From Noviluteimonas caseinilytica (GTDB lineage: Bacteria; Pseudomonadota; Gammaproteobacteria; Xanthomonadales; Xanthomonadaceae), in assembly GCF_018406605.1 (NCBI RefSeq), contig NZ_AP024545.1:2046001-2110000 (forward strand): DNA of 64,000 nucleotides, given 5' to 3'. This document shows positions 8,004 to 17,431 of the stretch, piece after piece. Within the stretch, counting starts at the first letter, position 1. The number at the start of each line of letters is the position of its first letter. The notes below the pieces were generated by a model, which worked only from the letters and a program-made list of their open reading frames with translations, was not told the origin of the DNA and did not search any database. A program made the translations under genes and the position numbers.

Positions 8004-10682
8004 ATGGCATTTCGTTCTTTCGCGCGACAGCCGCTGGCGCAAGCCGTGGGCGTCGCGATGGTGGCATTGTGGATGGCGCCGCAGGTGGCGGCGCAGTCGC
8101 TGAACGTCAGCGACGGTTTGACGCACACGGCCAGCGGTACCTACGACACGGGAAGCACGCCGCTCGGACATGCGTTGTCTGCGCAGAATGCAGGATCGCG
8201 TATCGAGGGCACGTCGGTTGTCGTGAGGACCGCGGGCAATAACGCCATGGGGATGATGACGTTCAACGGCGGCACGATCGACATGACCGGCGTCGACGTC
8301 GCGACGTCGGGAAGTACGGCATTCGGTGTCTACGTGGACACGAACGGTGGCTCCGTCGTCCTGCGCAACAGCACCATCGTGACTACTGGCAGCAACGCAG
8401 GGGGGCTGATTGCCGCGAACACCACGGCGGGGTCTCTCGCCATCTCGGCCACGGATACCAGCATCCGCACGACGGGTGTCAACGCTTACGGCGCGACGTC
8501 CCTCGACGGGATCCTCGCGTTGACGCGCGGATCCGTCACCACCGATGCGGCGGTTGCGCTCATGGCGGCGTCCGACGACGGACGAATCAACGCAACCGAT
8601 GTCGCCATCCGCGCCAACGGCAATGATGTGGTGCAGGCCCTCACCGCCGGCGTCATCACCCTGCGCGGCGGCACGGTAGATGCAACCTCCGCCGCCGGAC
8701 GCGGACTTGTCGCGCAGGATGCCGGCAGCGTCATCAACGTCAGCAACGGCACGCGCATCACGACGATCGGCGGCACCGGGGCCGACGTGAGCACCGGTGG
8801 TTCGATCACGTTCGATGGCGCTTCCGTGCAGGCCACCGGCGCAGGCGCTGCCGCCGTCGGCGTCACCGATGCGGGATCGATGTTCCAGGCCACCGGTGCC
8901 TCCATCACGTCCGCGCAAAGCACCGGCGTGCGGTTGACCAACGGTGGTTCGGCGACGCTCATCGATACCACCGTCACCGGCGGCGACAACGCGGTGAGTT
9001 TCAAGTCGGCGGCCGGCAGCAGCGCGCTCACCGTGTCGGGCGGAAGCCTGCAATCCGCGGGATCCGCGATCATCGCCAGGTCCGGCACGCATTCGCTCAC
9101 CGTGTCGAACGGCGCGCAACTGCAGGCCGACGACAACACGCTCGTCGAAGTGGCGGGTGGGGCGGGCCTCGCGACGGTGTTCGACGGCGTCGATCTCGTG
9201 GGCGCGCTGACCGCGGCGCCGACCGGCGTGCTCGACCTCACGCTGCGGAACAACGCGATCCTCAACGGCACGATCTCGAACGGCGCCACGACCACCATGG
9301 ACACCGGGTCGAACTGGACGCTTTCCGGCGATTCGGACGTGCAATCTCTGAACCTCGCGGGCACCGTCGGGTTCGCCGAACCCGGCGGCGGCGTGTTCAA
9401 GACCCTCACCGTCCATGGCGACTACGCCGGCAATGGCGGCACGCTCGCGCTCAACACGCATCTTGCCGCAGACGACGCGGGCACCGATCGCCTCGTCGTC
9501 GAAGGCAACACGCGCGGGACCACGCACGTGCAAGTCACCAACGCCGGTGGCGCGGGCATGCAGACCAACGCGGACGGGATCCAGGTGGTGCGGGTCGACG
9601 GTGCGTCCGATGGCACGTTCGCGCTGGCCAGCCGTGCGGTCGGCGGCGCGTACGAGTATTCGCTCCACCAGGGCGGCATCGCGGATCCGAACGACGGCGA
9701 CTGGTACCTGCGTTCGGCGCTCGCGCAGGAAACGCCGGTCGATCCGGGCACGCCGATCACGCCCGTCTATCGCCCCGAGACCGGCGCGTACCTCGCCAAC
9801 CAGGCGATGGCGACGGCGATGTTCGTGCACCGCCACGACGATCGCGGCCGCCTGCGCCACGAGGACACCCTGGATCGCAACGCATGGGTGCGCGTGACGC
9901 GCGGCCAGTTCAGCGCTACCGCGGGCGCGGGCCAGGTCGACATCGGCGCCGAACATCGCGGGCTCGAGATCGGCAGCACGCTGCATGCGTGGGAGACGGC
10001 GATGGGCGCGGTCACGGTGGGCGCCACGCTCAACCGGGCCGAGGCCGACACGCGCGATGTGTCGTTGCCCACGCTGTACCGCGCGAATGGCGAAGTCCGC
10101 GGCAAGGCGGCGGCGCTGTTCGGCACGTGGGTGCAGGATGCGTCCGAGCGCGGCGGATTGTCCGTCGATGCGTGGGTGCAGCGCGCGACGTACGAACACA
10201 CGGTGCAGGGCGAGGGCCTGGTGCAGGAGTCATACGACGCGCGTGCGTGGTCGGCGTCGCTGGAAGGCGGCTATGCCTTTCCGATCCATGCGCGCGACGG
10301 CCTCGCGCTCTACCTGCAACCGCAACTGCAGTTGATCAACACCGACTACGACGCGAAAACGCACGTCGAGGCGAACGGGACCGTCGTCGCACCGCACGGC
10401 GACGGCGGCCTGACCACCCGCCTCGGCGTGCGCCTCTACGGCATCGTCAAGGAAGTGCAGCCCTTCGCCGAGTTCAACGCGTGGCACAACGACACCGGCA
10501 ACGCGATCCGCTTCGATGGGCAGGCGGTGGACCTCGCGCTGGATCCGGTGATGTACGAAGGCAACGCCGGGTTGACGGTGGATTTCGGCAAGGGCTGGGC
10601 CGGGTGGGGCAGCCTGGGCCTGCAGTTCGCGGATGCGACGCGCACGTATCAGGGGCAGCTTGGGATGAAGTACCGCTGGTGA
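8004..10682 (+). CDS. Classical (type Va) autotransporter with beta-helical passenger
   Basis: An 892-residue self-secreting outer-membrane protein. A signal peptide spans residues 1-30 (ending VAA). The passenger (about 31-600) is Gly/Thr/Ser/Asn-rich with short periodic beta-helix turns and almost no cysteine, as in pertactin-like proteins. The C-terminal translocator barrel starts near residue 626 and ends in the outer-membrane signature YRW. The ATG at 8004 has AGGGAG 6 bases upstream. The passenger shows no catalytic motif that I recognise, so adhesion or aggregation is the likeliest role. It stands alone, converging on the OB-fold gene. Confidence 0.9.
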   Translation: MAFRSFARQPLAQAVGVAMVALWMAPQVAAQSLNVSDGLTHTASGTYDTGSTPLGHALSAQNAGSRIEGTSVVVRTAGNNAMGMMTFNGGTIDMTGVDVATSGSTAFGVYVDTNGGSVVLRNSTIVTTGSNAGGLIAANTTAGSLAISATDTSIRTTGVNAYGATSLDGILALTRGSVTTDAAVALMAASDDGRINATDVAIRANGNDVVQALTAGVITLRGGTVDATSAAGRGLVAQDAGSVINVSNGTRITTIGGTGADVSTGGSITFDGASVQATGAGAAAVGVTDAGSMFQATGASITSAQSTGVRLTNGGSATLIDTTVTGGDNAVSFKSAAGSSALTVSGGSLQSAGSAIIARSGTHSLTVSNGAQLQADDNTLVEVAGGAGLATVFDGVDLVGALTAAPTGVLDLTLRNNAILNGTISNGATTTMDTGSNWTLSGDSDVQSLNLAGTVGFAEPGGGVFKTLTVHGDYAGNGGTLALNTHLAADDAGTDRLVVEGNTRGTTHVQVTNAGGAGMQTNADGIQVVRVDGASDGTFALASRAVGGAYEYSLHQGGIADPNDGDWYLRSALAQETPVDPGTPITPVYRPETGAYLANQAMATAMFVHRHDDRGRLRHEDTLDRNAWVRVTRGQFSATAGAGQVDIGAEHRGLEIGSTLHAWETAMGAVTVGATLNRAEADTRDVSLPTLYRANGEVRGKAAALFGTWVQDASERGGLSVDAWVQRATYEHTVQGEGLVQESYDARAWSASLEGGYAFPIHARDGLALYLQPQLQLINTDYDAKTHVEANGTVVAPHGDGGLTTRLGVRLYGIVKEVQPFAEFNAWHNDTGNAIRFDGQAVDLALDPVMYEGNAGLTVDFGKGWAGWGSLGLQFADATRTYQGQLGMKYRW

Positions 10683-10690
10683 TCCCGCAC

Positions 10691-10717
10691 GACCCCGCTT
10701 CGTCGCGAAGCGGGGTC
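10691..10717. terminator. Bidirectional hairpin between convergent genes
   Basis: A perfect 12-bp stem GACCCCGCTTCG / CGAAGCGGGGTC with a 3-base loop lies 8 bases after the autotransporter stop and 15 bases past the stop of the convergent OB-fold gene. There is no T tract on either strand, so it may slow polymerase or protect 3' ends rather than act alone. Confidence 0.55.
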
Positions 10718-10731
10718 GATCGCGTTGACGA

Positions 10732-11121
10732 TCAACGCAGCACGCGGATCTTCTCCACTTCGAATTCCGTGCCCAGCACGTCCTTGTCCACTTCCACCAC
10801 CAGTTCGACGCGCTGGTCGGCGGCGATCGGTTGTCCGGCGGGGAAGCGGTTGCCTGCGATCTCCACGGTCACGCGCCCGCTGCTGTCCGCGAACGTGTAT
10901 TCGTGGCCGCCGTCGTGGGACACGATGTTGCCTTGCAGGCGCGCGTACTGGTCGTCGCGTCCTTCGGCCACCAGTTGCGCGGCGGTCATCGTCGGGATCG
11001 AACTCGGACCCTGGTAGCCCGTGCCGGCGGCGGCTTCCTGCGCGGGACCGGTGTACTGGGCGAAGGTGGTGGCGGACAACAGCAGCGATCCGGACAGGCT
11101 GGCAACGACGAAGCGTTTCAT
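10732..11121 (-). CDS. Periplasmic BOF (YgiW/YdeI-type) OB-fold protein
   Basis: A 129-residue exported protein: signal peptide 1-21 (ending TFA), a short Gly/Pro linker, then a compact OB-fold of the bacterial NirD/BOF type with ARLQGNIV, YTFADSSGRVTVEI and the VELVVEVD strand. YgiW/YdeI relatives are linked to stress tolerance and cation binding in the periplasm. The inner ATG at 11121 is preferred because GGAG precedes it and the signal peptide starts there; an earlier in-frame ATG adds a charged segment that would spoil the signal. It probably has its own promoter. Confidence 0.82.
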   Translation of the reverse strand: MKRFVVASLSGSLLLSATTFAQYTGPAQEAAAGTGYQGPSSIPTMTAAQLVAEGRDDQYARLQGNIVSHDGGHEYTFADSSGRVTVEIAGNRFPAGQPIAADQRVELVVEVDKDVLGTEFEVEKIRVLR

Positions 11122-11251
11122 GCGGTGTCTCCGGCAATGGGCATTGGGCCCGGGACACATGGTCTATGCCTGTTGCCTTCGGTAAGCACGCCGGAAAGTC
11201 ACCGTCCATGGTCGGAACGCTCCCGATCCACGCCTGCACAATCGCAGCCGT

Positions 11252-11279
11252 GGCCCCGCTCCCGTGCGAAGCGGGGCCA
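11252..11279 (-). terminator. Hairpin downstream of the subtilisin gene
   Basis: Arms GGCCCCGCT (11252-11260) and AGCGGGGCC (11271-11279) form a 9-bp GC-rich stem 6 bases beyond the subtilisin stop codon. No T tract follows on the minus strand. It likely marks the 3' end of the adhesin-subtilisin transcript. Confidence 0.5.
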
Positions 11280-11285
11280 TCGGTG

Positions 11286-13184
11286 CTACTGCACCGTCGC
11301 CTGGAAATGCATCGCGTGGTAGGCGCGCGTCGGCGACAGCAGCACGTGGTACTCGCCCGCTTGCGACGGCTGCACGACGATTTGCGCGTTGTTGCCCGGG
11401 CGAACCGACGCGTGATCGTGGTCGCCCGCCGCCGTGCCCGCAGGACTCCCGAACCTGACGTACATGTCGCCGTCCCCGGTGCCGCCGAACGTTCGCAACG
11501 TCACGCGGCTCGCACCCGCCGGCACGTCGATGACGAAGGCGTGCGCCTGCCCGGGCAATGCGACGAGGTTCGACACCAGTTGCCCGCTGGACACGCGCAC
11601 CGGTTGCGGTGGCGGGATCACGCCGGCGATCACCGCGGAGACCGCCGCCCCTGCATCCGCGATGCCCGCGCCGATGCGCTGGTCCGGCGTGGCCGGGAAT
11701 GCGCGCGCGGTGCCGACCAGGTAGCGCTCCACGATGTCGGGCGCGAGGTGTTCGCTCGCCGCGCCCTGCATCAACGCCGCGATGCCGGCCACGTGTGGTG
11801 CGGCCATCGACGTGCCGGCCATCCCGGCGTAGTCCGCCGTCGCGGGCACGGTCTTGCCGGTGTTCCACGTCGACCAGATGAACCCGTGCGGCATCCACAA
11901 GGCGCCGCTGCTGCCATCGTTGACGTAGCGGCCGCCGCCGGGCGCGGCGACGTCCACGGGCGCGCCGAAGTTGGAGTAATGCGCGCGCTTGCCCGTCAAC
12001 CCGTTGGAGGCGACGGTCACCACGCCCTTGCAGTTGGCAGGCGTCGCCCCCGCGGCATCCACGTTGCTGTTGCCGGCCGCGACCACGATCGTGCTGCCAC
12101 GCGCGCGTGCCCCGTCGATCGCCGACTGCAGGTACGCCGGGCAACTTCCGCCGCCGCCGAGGCTCATGTTGATGACATGCGCGGGCGTCGCATTGGCGGG
12201 CACGCCATCGACCGCGCCGCCGGAGGCCCAGGTGATGGCATCCGCGATGTCCGCGAGCGGACCGCCGCAATGCCCGAGCACGCGCACCGGCAATAGTTTT
12301 GCATCGCCTGCCACGCCCGCAATGCCGACCTTGTTGTTCGTGACCGCGGCGATCGTGCCCGCCACGTGCGTGCCGTGCCAGCTGCTGTCGCGCGCAGGGC
12401 AGCCTGCGGTCGACCACGGCGGCCCGTGCGTCCAGTCACCGGGATCCCATCCGCCGGGTTGGCGATCGGCGGTTTCGCGTCCCGAAAAGAACGGATCGCT
12501 CAGGAAGTCGTACCCCGCGCCATCGACCACGTTGCCGTCGAGGTCCGGATGCGCGGTGATGCCGGTGTCGAGCACGGCGACCACGATGCCGTTGCCGCGC
12601 GCGCCCTGCGCCCATGCACCGGGCGCGGCAATGCCGCCCTTCGGGTCGTACAGGTCGGACTGGAGGTGCGTGTACGTGACGCCTGAGCGTTCGATGGGGC
12701 CGCTGTACCACGGGTCGTTCGGTTCGTCCGTGCGTTGCGCGATGCGCTCGGCTTCGGCGTATTCCACGGACGGATCCTTCGCGATCTCGCGTGCGATGGC
12801 TTCGGCGTCGCCGCGCGCGAGCGGGAGCGAGAACCGCACCACATCGGCGCCGACGGCCAGGCGCGTGATCGGCGCGATGCCGACGAAGCCTGCGTTGGCC
12901 GGCACGATTGCATCGCGCGCGACCACGCGCGTCGTCGTGCGCAAAGCGTGGGCGGACAGGTCGGCGATGCGCTGCGTCGCGACCGTGCGCTGGCGCTGCT
13001 CGGGCGTGCCGTCGCGGAACTTCACGATGATGCGCTGGCTGGCCGGGCCTTCGGTAGTGGTGGCCAGCGGCACGACGTACAGCGGCGAAGCAGTCTGCGC
13101 GTGCGCGTCGACGGGCGAAGCCAGCAGGGTTGCGAGCGTCGCCACGCACGGCAACGCACCGCGGGGGAAGCGGATGGAGGTCAT
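11286..13184 (-). CDS. Secreted S8 subtilisin-like serine peptidase with PPC domain
   Basis: A 632-residue secreted protease. Signal peptide 1-29 (ending AHA), an I9-like propeptide to about residue 150, catalytic domain about 155-520, and a C-terminal pre-peptidase (PPC) beta-sandwich from about 540 to the end. The triad is intact: Asp206 in VLDTGI, His270 in HGTHVAGT and Ser459 in GTSMAAPHVAG; the oxyanion Asn lies in AAGNSN. The ATG at 13184 has GAGGA upstream. It sits 74 bases after the trimeric adhesin on the same strand, so co-expression is likely, and the protease could process surface proteins. This resembles extracellular proteases of Lysobacter and Xanthomonas. Confidence 0.93.
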   Translation of the reverse strand: MTSIRFPRGALPCVATLATLLASPVDAHAQTASPLYVVPLATTTEGPASQRIIVKFRDGTPEQRQRTVATQRIADLSAHALRTTTRVVARDAIVPANAGFVGIAPITRLAVGADVVRFSLPLARGDAEAIAREIAKDPSVEYAEAERIAQRTDEPNDPWYSGPIERSGVTYTHLQSDLYDPKGGIAAPGAWAQGARGNGIVVAVLDTGITAHPDLDGNVVDGAGYDFLSDPFFSGRETADRQPGGWDPGDWTHGPPWSTAGCPARDSSWHGTHVAGTIAAVTNNKVGIAGVAGDAKLLPVRVLGHCGGPLADIADAITWASGGAVDGVPANATPAHVINMSLGGGGSCPAYLQSAIDGARARGSTIVVAAGNSNVDAAGATPANCKGVVTVASNGLTGKRAHYSNFGAPVDVAAPGGGRYVNDGSSGALWMPHGFIWSTWNTGKTVPATADYAGMAGTSMAAPHVAGIAALMQGAASEHLAPDIVERYLVGTARAFPATPDQRIGAGIADAGAAVSAVIAGVIPPPQPVRVSSGQLVSNLVALPGQAHAFVIDVPAGASRVTLRTFGGTGDGDMYVRFGSPAGTAAGDHDHASVRPGNNAQIVVQPSQAGEYHVLLSPTRAYHAMHFQATVQ

Positions 13185-13258
13185 GCAGGATTCCTCGTGG
13201 AAGCCGCGGGTGCGGCGAAAAAAGACGCGCGGCCGGGACCCGCCCGCGCAGGGGAAAG

Positions 13259-16198
13259 TCACCAGCCGAAGCCGACGCCGACGCCGAGCGAGTGCTCGCC
13301 GCCTTCGGAGAACGCACCGCCTAGGCTGAAGGTCGCGCGCTCGCTCAACGCGCGCTGGAAGCCCACGGCCATCGACGCTTCGCCATGCGCGCCGCCCACA
13401 CCGATGCCCAGGCGGTTGTCGGTGCGCAGGCCCGCGGTGTTGATCGCCATCTGCGTCATCGCCGCGCTCATCGCGCCTTGCCGGTCGATGCGGCGGTCCT
13501 GGTCGATGAATCGCGCGTCCACGCGGGTCTCGAACGCATCGAGCTGGCCCTGCAACGCCTGCATCTGGAGGTCGGCATACGCGGTGGCCTGCTGGACGCT
13601 CTGCTGTGCGGCGGTGTCGGCGTAGCGGTTGGCCGTGGCGACGACGGCCTCGGTCTGCGCCACGTCGTGCCCGGTGGCGGGGCGCGATGGCGCCGCGCTT
13701 TCCTGCATCGGCGCCGATGCGTTGAACGTGGATTCCAGCATCGCCACGCGCTGGTGCAAGGCGTCGAGTTGGGCCACGCCGCTGTCGAACGCGGCCGCGC
13801 GCACACCGAAGGCATTTACATGCTGGCGCAGCTGCGCCAGGTTCACCGCGTCGGTGTCCTGCGTGCCGGCGGCCACGTGCGTGAGCTGGCGTTCCGCGCC
13901 CGCGCTGCCGAAGGACACGGTGTTGGCGCGCATCGCACTCGATTGCGCGCCGATGGCCACGCTGTTGAGCGCGAGCGCCTGCGCATTGGCGCCGAAGGCG
14001 AGGGCGTTGGTCGCCGCGGACGTGGCGTTGGGGCCGAAGGCGACGGTGTTGGTCGCCACCGCCTGGCTGTTCGCGCCGATGGCGATCGCGTTCGTGTGCG
14101 TGGTTTCGGCGCGTGCGCCGATCGCGATGCCGCCGGTCGAAGCGCTGTGCGCGGCATGGCCGATCGCTACCGACTCGGCACCGGCCGCGTGCGCATTCGC
14201 GCCGGCCGCGATTGCGGAGATGCCCGCAGCGCTCGCATCGTCGCTGCGGTCGCGCTTGCCGTGCGCGGCGAAGTAGCGATTCGCATCGCCGTCGGCGACC
14301 GTGCCGATCGCCGCGTTGAGCTGGTCGACGTTCACCGCGTCCGTGCCTTCCGCGCCCGCCGCGACGTTCACCAGTTGCCGTGCGCGCATCGCGTGCGCCA
14401 CGTTGCCGCGATCCGTCCACGCCTGCGCGGCGCCGATGGACACGGTGTTGGCGCGGTCCGCCAGCGAGCCTTCGCTCAGCGCGACGCTGTGCGCCGCCTG
14501 TGCCGCGCTGCCGGTCCCGATCGCGCTGGCGCGCTCGCCGCTGGCGTTCGCCCATGCGCCGAGCGCCAACGCGCGCTCCGGCATCGCGAGGCTCCGATAG
14601 CCCGCAACGGTGCTCGCGATCCCCGAAGCCCGCGCTTCCGCGCCGAACGCCGACGCGCGCAACGCGTCGGCCGTGCTGTAGATGCCGACGGCGGCGGCCT
14701 GCGTGCCGGCGCGTGCATCGTTGCCCACCGCGACGCTGCGCTCGCCGGCGACCGTCCAGTTGCCCAATGCCGTGCCTTGCACGTTCGCGTAACTGCGATG
14801 GCCCGTCGCGGTGGCATTCGCATCGGCGAACGAATACGACCCCACCGCCACGCTGTCGCCCGCTGAATCGCTGTCGAAGCCGATCGCCGTGGCGTTCAGC
14901 GAACGCGCGTACGCCGCGCCGCCGATCGCGGTGCTGCGCCAGCCGTACGAGAACGCGCCCGTGCCGACCGCCGTGGCCTGCACGCCCTTCGCTTCGCTCC
15001 ATGCACCGAAGGCCGCGGCCCCGTTGCCGGTGGCGAAGCTGTCGGCGCCGAAGGCCATGTTCAAGTCGCCGACGGCGCGGGCGCGCACGCCGAACGCAGC
15101 GGTATCCGCGCCCTCGGTGAAGGCGAACGCGCCATGCGATACGGCGTTGCGCCCCATCGCCTGCGCCTGGTAACCGGTGGCCACGCTGTCGTCGCCGAAC
15201 GCGACGCTGCCGGCGCCCTGCGCGATCGCACGTTGTCCGATCGCGGCCGCGTTGTTGCCGGTGGCGAGACTGTCTTCGCCGTCGGCGAATGCGTTGCTGC
15301 CCAGCGCGACGCTGCGATCCCCGACCGCGAGCGCGTAGCCGCCGACGGCGGTGCTGTCGTCGCCCTGCGCGAGCGAAGACGCACCGGCCGCGACGCTGTC
15401 GCGCCCGACCACCAGCGCATCGTCGCTGCCGTCGTCGTTGCCGGACGCCTTGAAGTAGCGCGGCGTCGCGGCGACCGGCATCACGCCGGCCAGCGCGGCT
15501 TCGAGTTGCTGCACGTTCACCGCATCGGTGGGCGCAGTGCCGGCGGCGACCTGCGTGAGCTGGCGCAGTCCGAACGCGACCGAGCGTGCGCGGTCGGTCT
15601 GCGTCCACTGGCCCAGCGCGATGGCGTCATCGTGCGCGGCGAAGGCGCTCGGCCCGATGGCGATCGATGACACGCCCGTCGCATACGCGGTACCGCCGAG
15701 CGCGATCGAGAAATCCCCGAGCGCGTGCGCCGAAACGCCTCCCGCGAACGCATGGCGTCCGAGTGCAACCGATTCGAACCCTGCCGCGATGGCGTACTGG
15801 CCGGTGGCCAGCGAACGCGCCCCTGCGGCGACCGCATGCGGTCCGGTGGCGCGTGCATCCTGCGTGCCGTCTTCCAGGCCGTCCGCGTCGAACAGGCGCG
15901 AGGACACGCCGACGGGCGTGGCGGGCGTCGTCGCGGGTGTCGCGGGCGTGGACGCAGGGGCGACCGGTGCCTCGTCGGAGGACAGCAGGTGCAAGCCGAG
16001 CAACGCGGCGACGGGTGCCCCGATGCGCGCGTCGAACCACGATGCGCCCGCGACCGGGAGCGCGTTGTCGCAGTCCTGCGTCGCATCGCCGAAGGGACCG
16101 TCGCACTCGGTCGTGGGCGCCGGTTCGAGCGCGTAGGCCGGCGATGCGAGCAGCAGCGCGCAGAACGTGGACAGGGCGGTGGGGGTGCGTGGCGTCAT
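13259..16198 (-). CDS. YadA-type trimeric autotransporter adhesin (type Vc)
   Basis: A 979-residue trimeric autotransporter. Signal peptide 1-23; a Pro/Thr/Ala spacer about 80-98; three head modules made of 14-residue-type SVAIGxxAxA repeats (about 102-212, 248-607, 642-768), each closed by a neck of the form VAAGTxxTDAVNVxQL (217-232, 612-627, 775-790); a coiled-coil stalk about 796-905; and a YadA anchor domain (906-979) ending GVGFGW. GAGGA precedes the ATG at 16198. The protein should form a surface trimer that binds host cells, abiotic surfaces or other cells. Each head starts with a related motif (YFxAxGxxDxSDDA), showing internal duplication. Confidence 0.93.
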   Translation of the reverse strand: MTPRTPTALSTFCALLLASPAYALEPAPTTECDGPFGDATQDCDNALPVAGASWFDARIGAPVAALLGLHLLSSDEAPVAPASTPATPATTPATPVGVSSRLFDADGLEDGTQDARATGPHAVAAGARSLATGQYAIAAGFESVALGRHAFAGGVSAHALGDFSIALGGTAYATGVSSIAIGPSAFAAHDDAIALGQWTQTDRARSVAFGLRQLTQVAAGTAPTDAVNVQQLEAALAGVMPVAATPRYFKASGNDDGSDDALVVGRDSVAAGASSLAQGDDSTAVGGYALAVGDRSVALGSNAFADGEDSLATGNNAAAIGQRAIAQGAGSVAFGDDSVATGYQAQAMGRNAVSHGAFAFTEGADTAAFGVRARAVGDLNMAFGADSFATGNGAAAFGAWSEAKGVQATAVGTGAFSYGWRSTAIGGAAYARSLNATAIGFDSDSAGDSVAVGSYSFADANATATGHRSYANVQGTALGNWTVAGERSVAVGNDARAGTQAAAVGIYSTADALRASAFGAEARASGIASTVAGYRSLAMPERALALGAWANASGERASAIGTGSAAQAAHSVALSEGSLADRANTVSIGAAQAWTDRGNVAHAMRARQLVNVAAGAEGTDAVNVDQLNAAIGTVADGDANRYFAAHGKRDRSDDASAAGISAIAAGANAHAAGAESVAIGHAAHSASTGGIAIGARAETTHTNAIAIGANSQAVATNTVAFGPNATSAATNALAFGANAQALALNSVAIGAQSSAMRANTVSFGSAGAERQLTHVAAGTQDTDAVNLAQLRQHVNAFGVRAAAFDSGVAQLDALHQRVAMLESTFNASAPMQESAAPSRPATGHDVAQTEAVVATANRYADTAAQQSVQQATAYADLQMQALQGQLDAFETRVDARFIDQDRRIDRQGAMSAAMTQMAINTAGLRTDNRLGIGVGGAHGEASMAVGFQRALSERATFSLGGAFSEGGEHSLGVGVGFGW

Positions 16199-16531
16199 CG
16201 TGCGTCCTCATGCGTGGCCGGGAAAATCCGATCGCAGTGGAGGCAACGGGGCGGGACGCGCGCCAGCGGATGCACGGCGTGGACGAACGAGAGTTTTCTC
16301 GTGGACGCGAGGATGTGACGCAGTCGCCGGATTCCATCGGCGCGTGGTCGGCGGTGTTCGGGTTTCTAGTGCAGCGCGTGGAAAGGTCGCGATCTCGCGC
16401 TGGTCGGACGCGCGGAGTGCGCTGCTGTTTCGCGCCGAATGCGAGGCGCCTTCGCAAAAAGAACGCCCCGTGTTTCCACGGGGCGTTCCACTCTCGACGC
16501 AACAGGGGGAAGCGTCTCGAGGTGCGCGGTG
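16199..16531. other. Intergenic region upstream of the adhesin
   Basis: A 333-base spacer between two minus-strand genes. It holds the terminator of the SdrD_B-like gene at 16455-16488, an inverted repeat ACGAGA-GTTT-TCTCGT at 16287-16302 that could be an operator, and the adhesin ribosome binding site. No clear promoter or small gene is visible. Confidence 0.5.
16455..16488 (-). terminator. Rho-independent terminator of the SdrD_B-like gene
   Basis: On the minus strand a 12-bp stem GAACGCCCCGTG / CACGGGGCGTTC with a 4-base loop is followed directly by TTTTT. It lies 44 bases after the stop codon at 16532 and separates that gene from the adhesin. Confidence 0.88.
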
Positions 16532-17431
16532 TCAGTACGTGGTCGTGAAGGTGCGCTTGCAGGGCGTCGGGCTGACCACGCCGGCGCCGTTGTTCAGCGC
16601 GTCGAGGTAGTCCTTCAGCTGTTCCTGGTAAGCGCGTTCCGGGTGGCCGGACGGCGTGTACGGATCGCTGCCCAGCGAGGCATTGGCCAGCGCCATCAGT
16701 TCGTTGACCGTGCCGCCGAACGGCGCGTAGATCGCGTTGCCGCTGACGAACCCGGCTTCGACGTTCAACTGCATCGCCGCCAGGTGCGACGAGAGCTTGT
16801 ACGCCATGTTGGTCGCATTGCTGTCGAGCAGCCACGTGCGGAACGACGGATAGTCCACCGGGTTGAACCCGACGCCGTTGGCATCGACGAGGTTGAGGCT
16901 GCCGAGCAGGTTGAGTTCCGGCAACAGGCTGGCGGGCGAACCATCCAGCATCGTCGCCTGGCCGTTCTTGTTGCTCCAGAAGCCCGGCGTCTTGCCGCCG
17001 CTGCCCTTCGTGCAGTAGTTGCCGAAGCTCAGTTGCGTGGTGTGCCCCACGGTGACGACGATGCCGGTCTGCGGATTGATCGGATCGCCGCCCGCGTCGA
17101 CGGGCTTGGACTGGAACCAGTTGCCTTCGACCGGCACGGCTTCGAACATCGTGTAGTCGGTGCCGGGGATCACGCCGTTGAACTGCGCATAGCCGAACGA
17201 ATCGGTGAGCAGCGTGGCGATGTCGCCCAGGCTCGCCGAACCCAGCGTCATCGGCCAGTCGCGCAGGCGTGGTTCGGTGGGATCGTGGATGCCGTTCGCG
17301 TTCGCGTCGTAGAACTTCTTGACGAGGATGATGCCGCTCGAGCAGATGCAGGCGAAGGCGGTGGAGGCGCTGAGCGCGGTGGCGAGCACCGCCAGCTTGA
17401 TGGCGCGCCGGCGCGGGATGTTGCGAATCAT
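16532..17431 (-). CDS. Secreted SdrD_B-like protein of unknown role
   Basis: A 299-residue exported protein. Signal peptide 1-28 (ending AFA), then CICSSG and a domain resembling the SdrD_B/Cna-B type: KKFYDANANGIHDPTEP matches the calcium-binding DxNxNGxxD pattern, followed by beta strands to about residue 130. A TPGFWSN element, seen in several large surface proteins, starts near 145, and the rest is an uncharacterised alpha-rich region ending in TTTY. The inner ATG at 17431 has GAGG 8 bases upstream. No anchor or barrel is present, so it is probably released or held by a partner. I cannot assign a function. Confidence 0.7.
   Translation of the reverse strand: MIRNIPRRRAIKLAVLATALSASTAFACICSSGIILVKKFYDANANGIHDPTEPRLRDWPMTLGSASLGDIATLLTDSFGYAQFNGVIPGTDYTMFEAVPVEGNWFQSKPVDAGGDPINPQTGIVVTVGHTTQLSFGNYCTKGSGGKTPGFWSNKNGQATMLDGSPASLLPELNLLGSLNLVDANGVGFNPVDYPSFRTWLLDSNATNMAYKLSSHLAAMQLNVEAGFVSGNAIYAPFGGTVNELMALANASLGSDPYTPSGHPERAYQEQLKDYLDALNNGAGVVSPTPCKRTFTTTY

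Noticed and set aside
33..10199. Long open frames opposite the peptide transporter, OPT, S9 peptidase and autotransporter genes
   Set aside because: They arise from the high GC third-position bias. Their translations are Arg/Ala/Gly/His-rich, without domains, and are fully antisense to clear genes. Only the true GH25 and lipase-like genes were kept there.
13259..16198. Repetitive DNA in the adhesin gene as a CRISPR or tandem repeat array
   Set aside because: The periodicity follows protein repeats; the DNA copies differ and there are no equal spacers.
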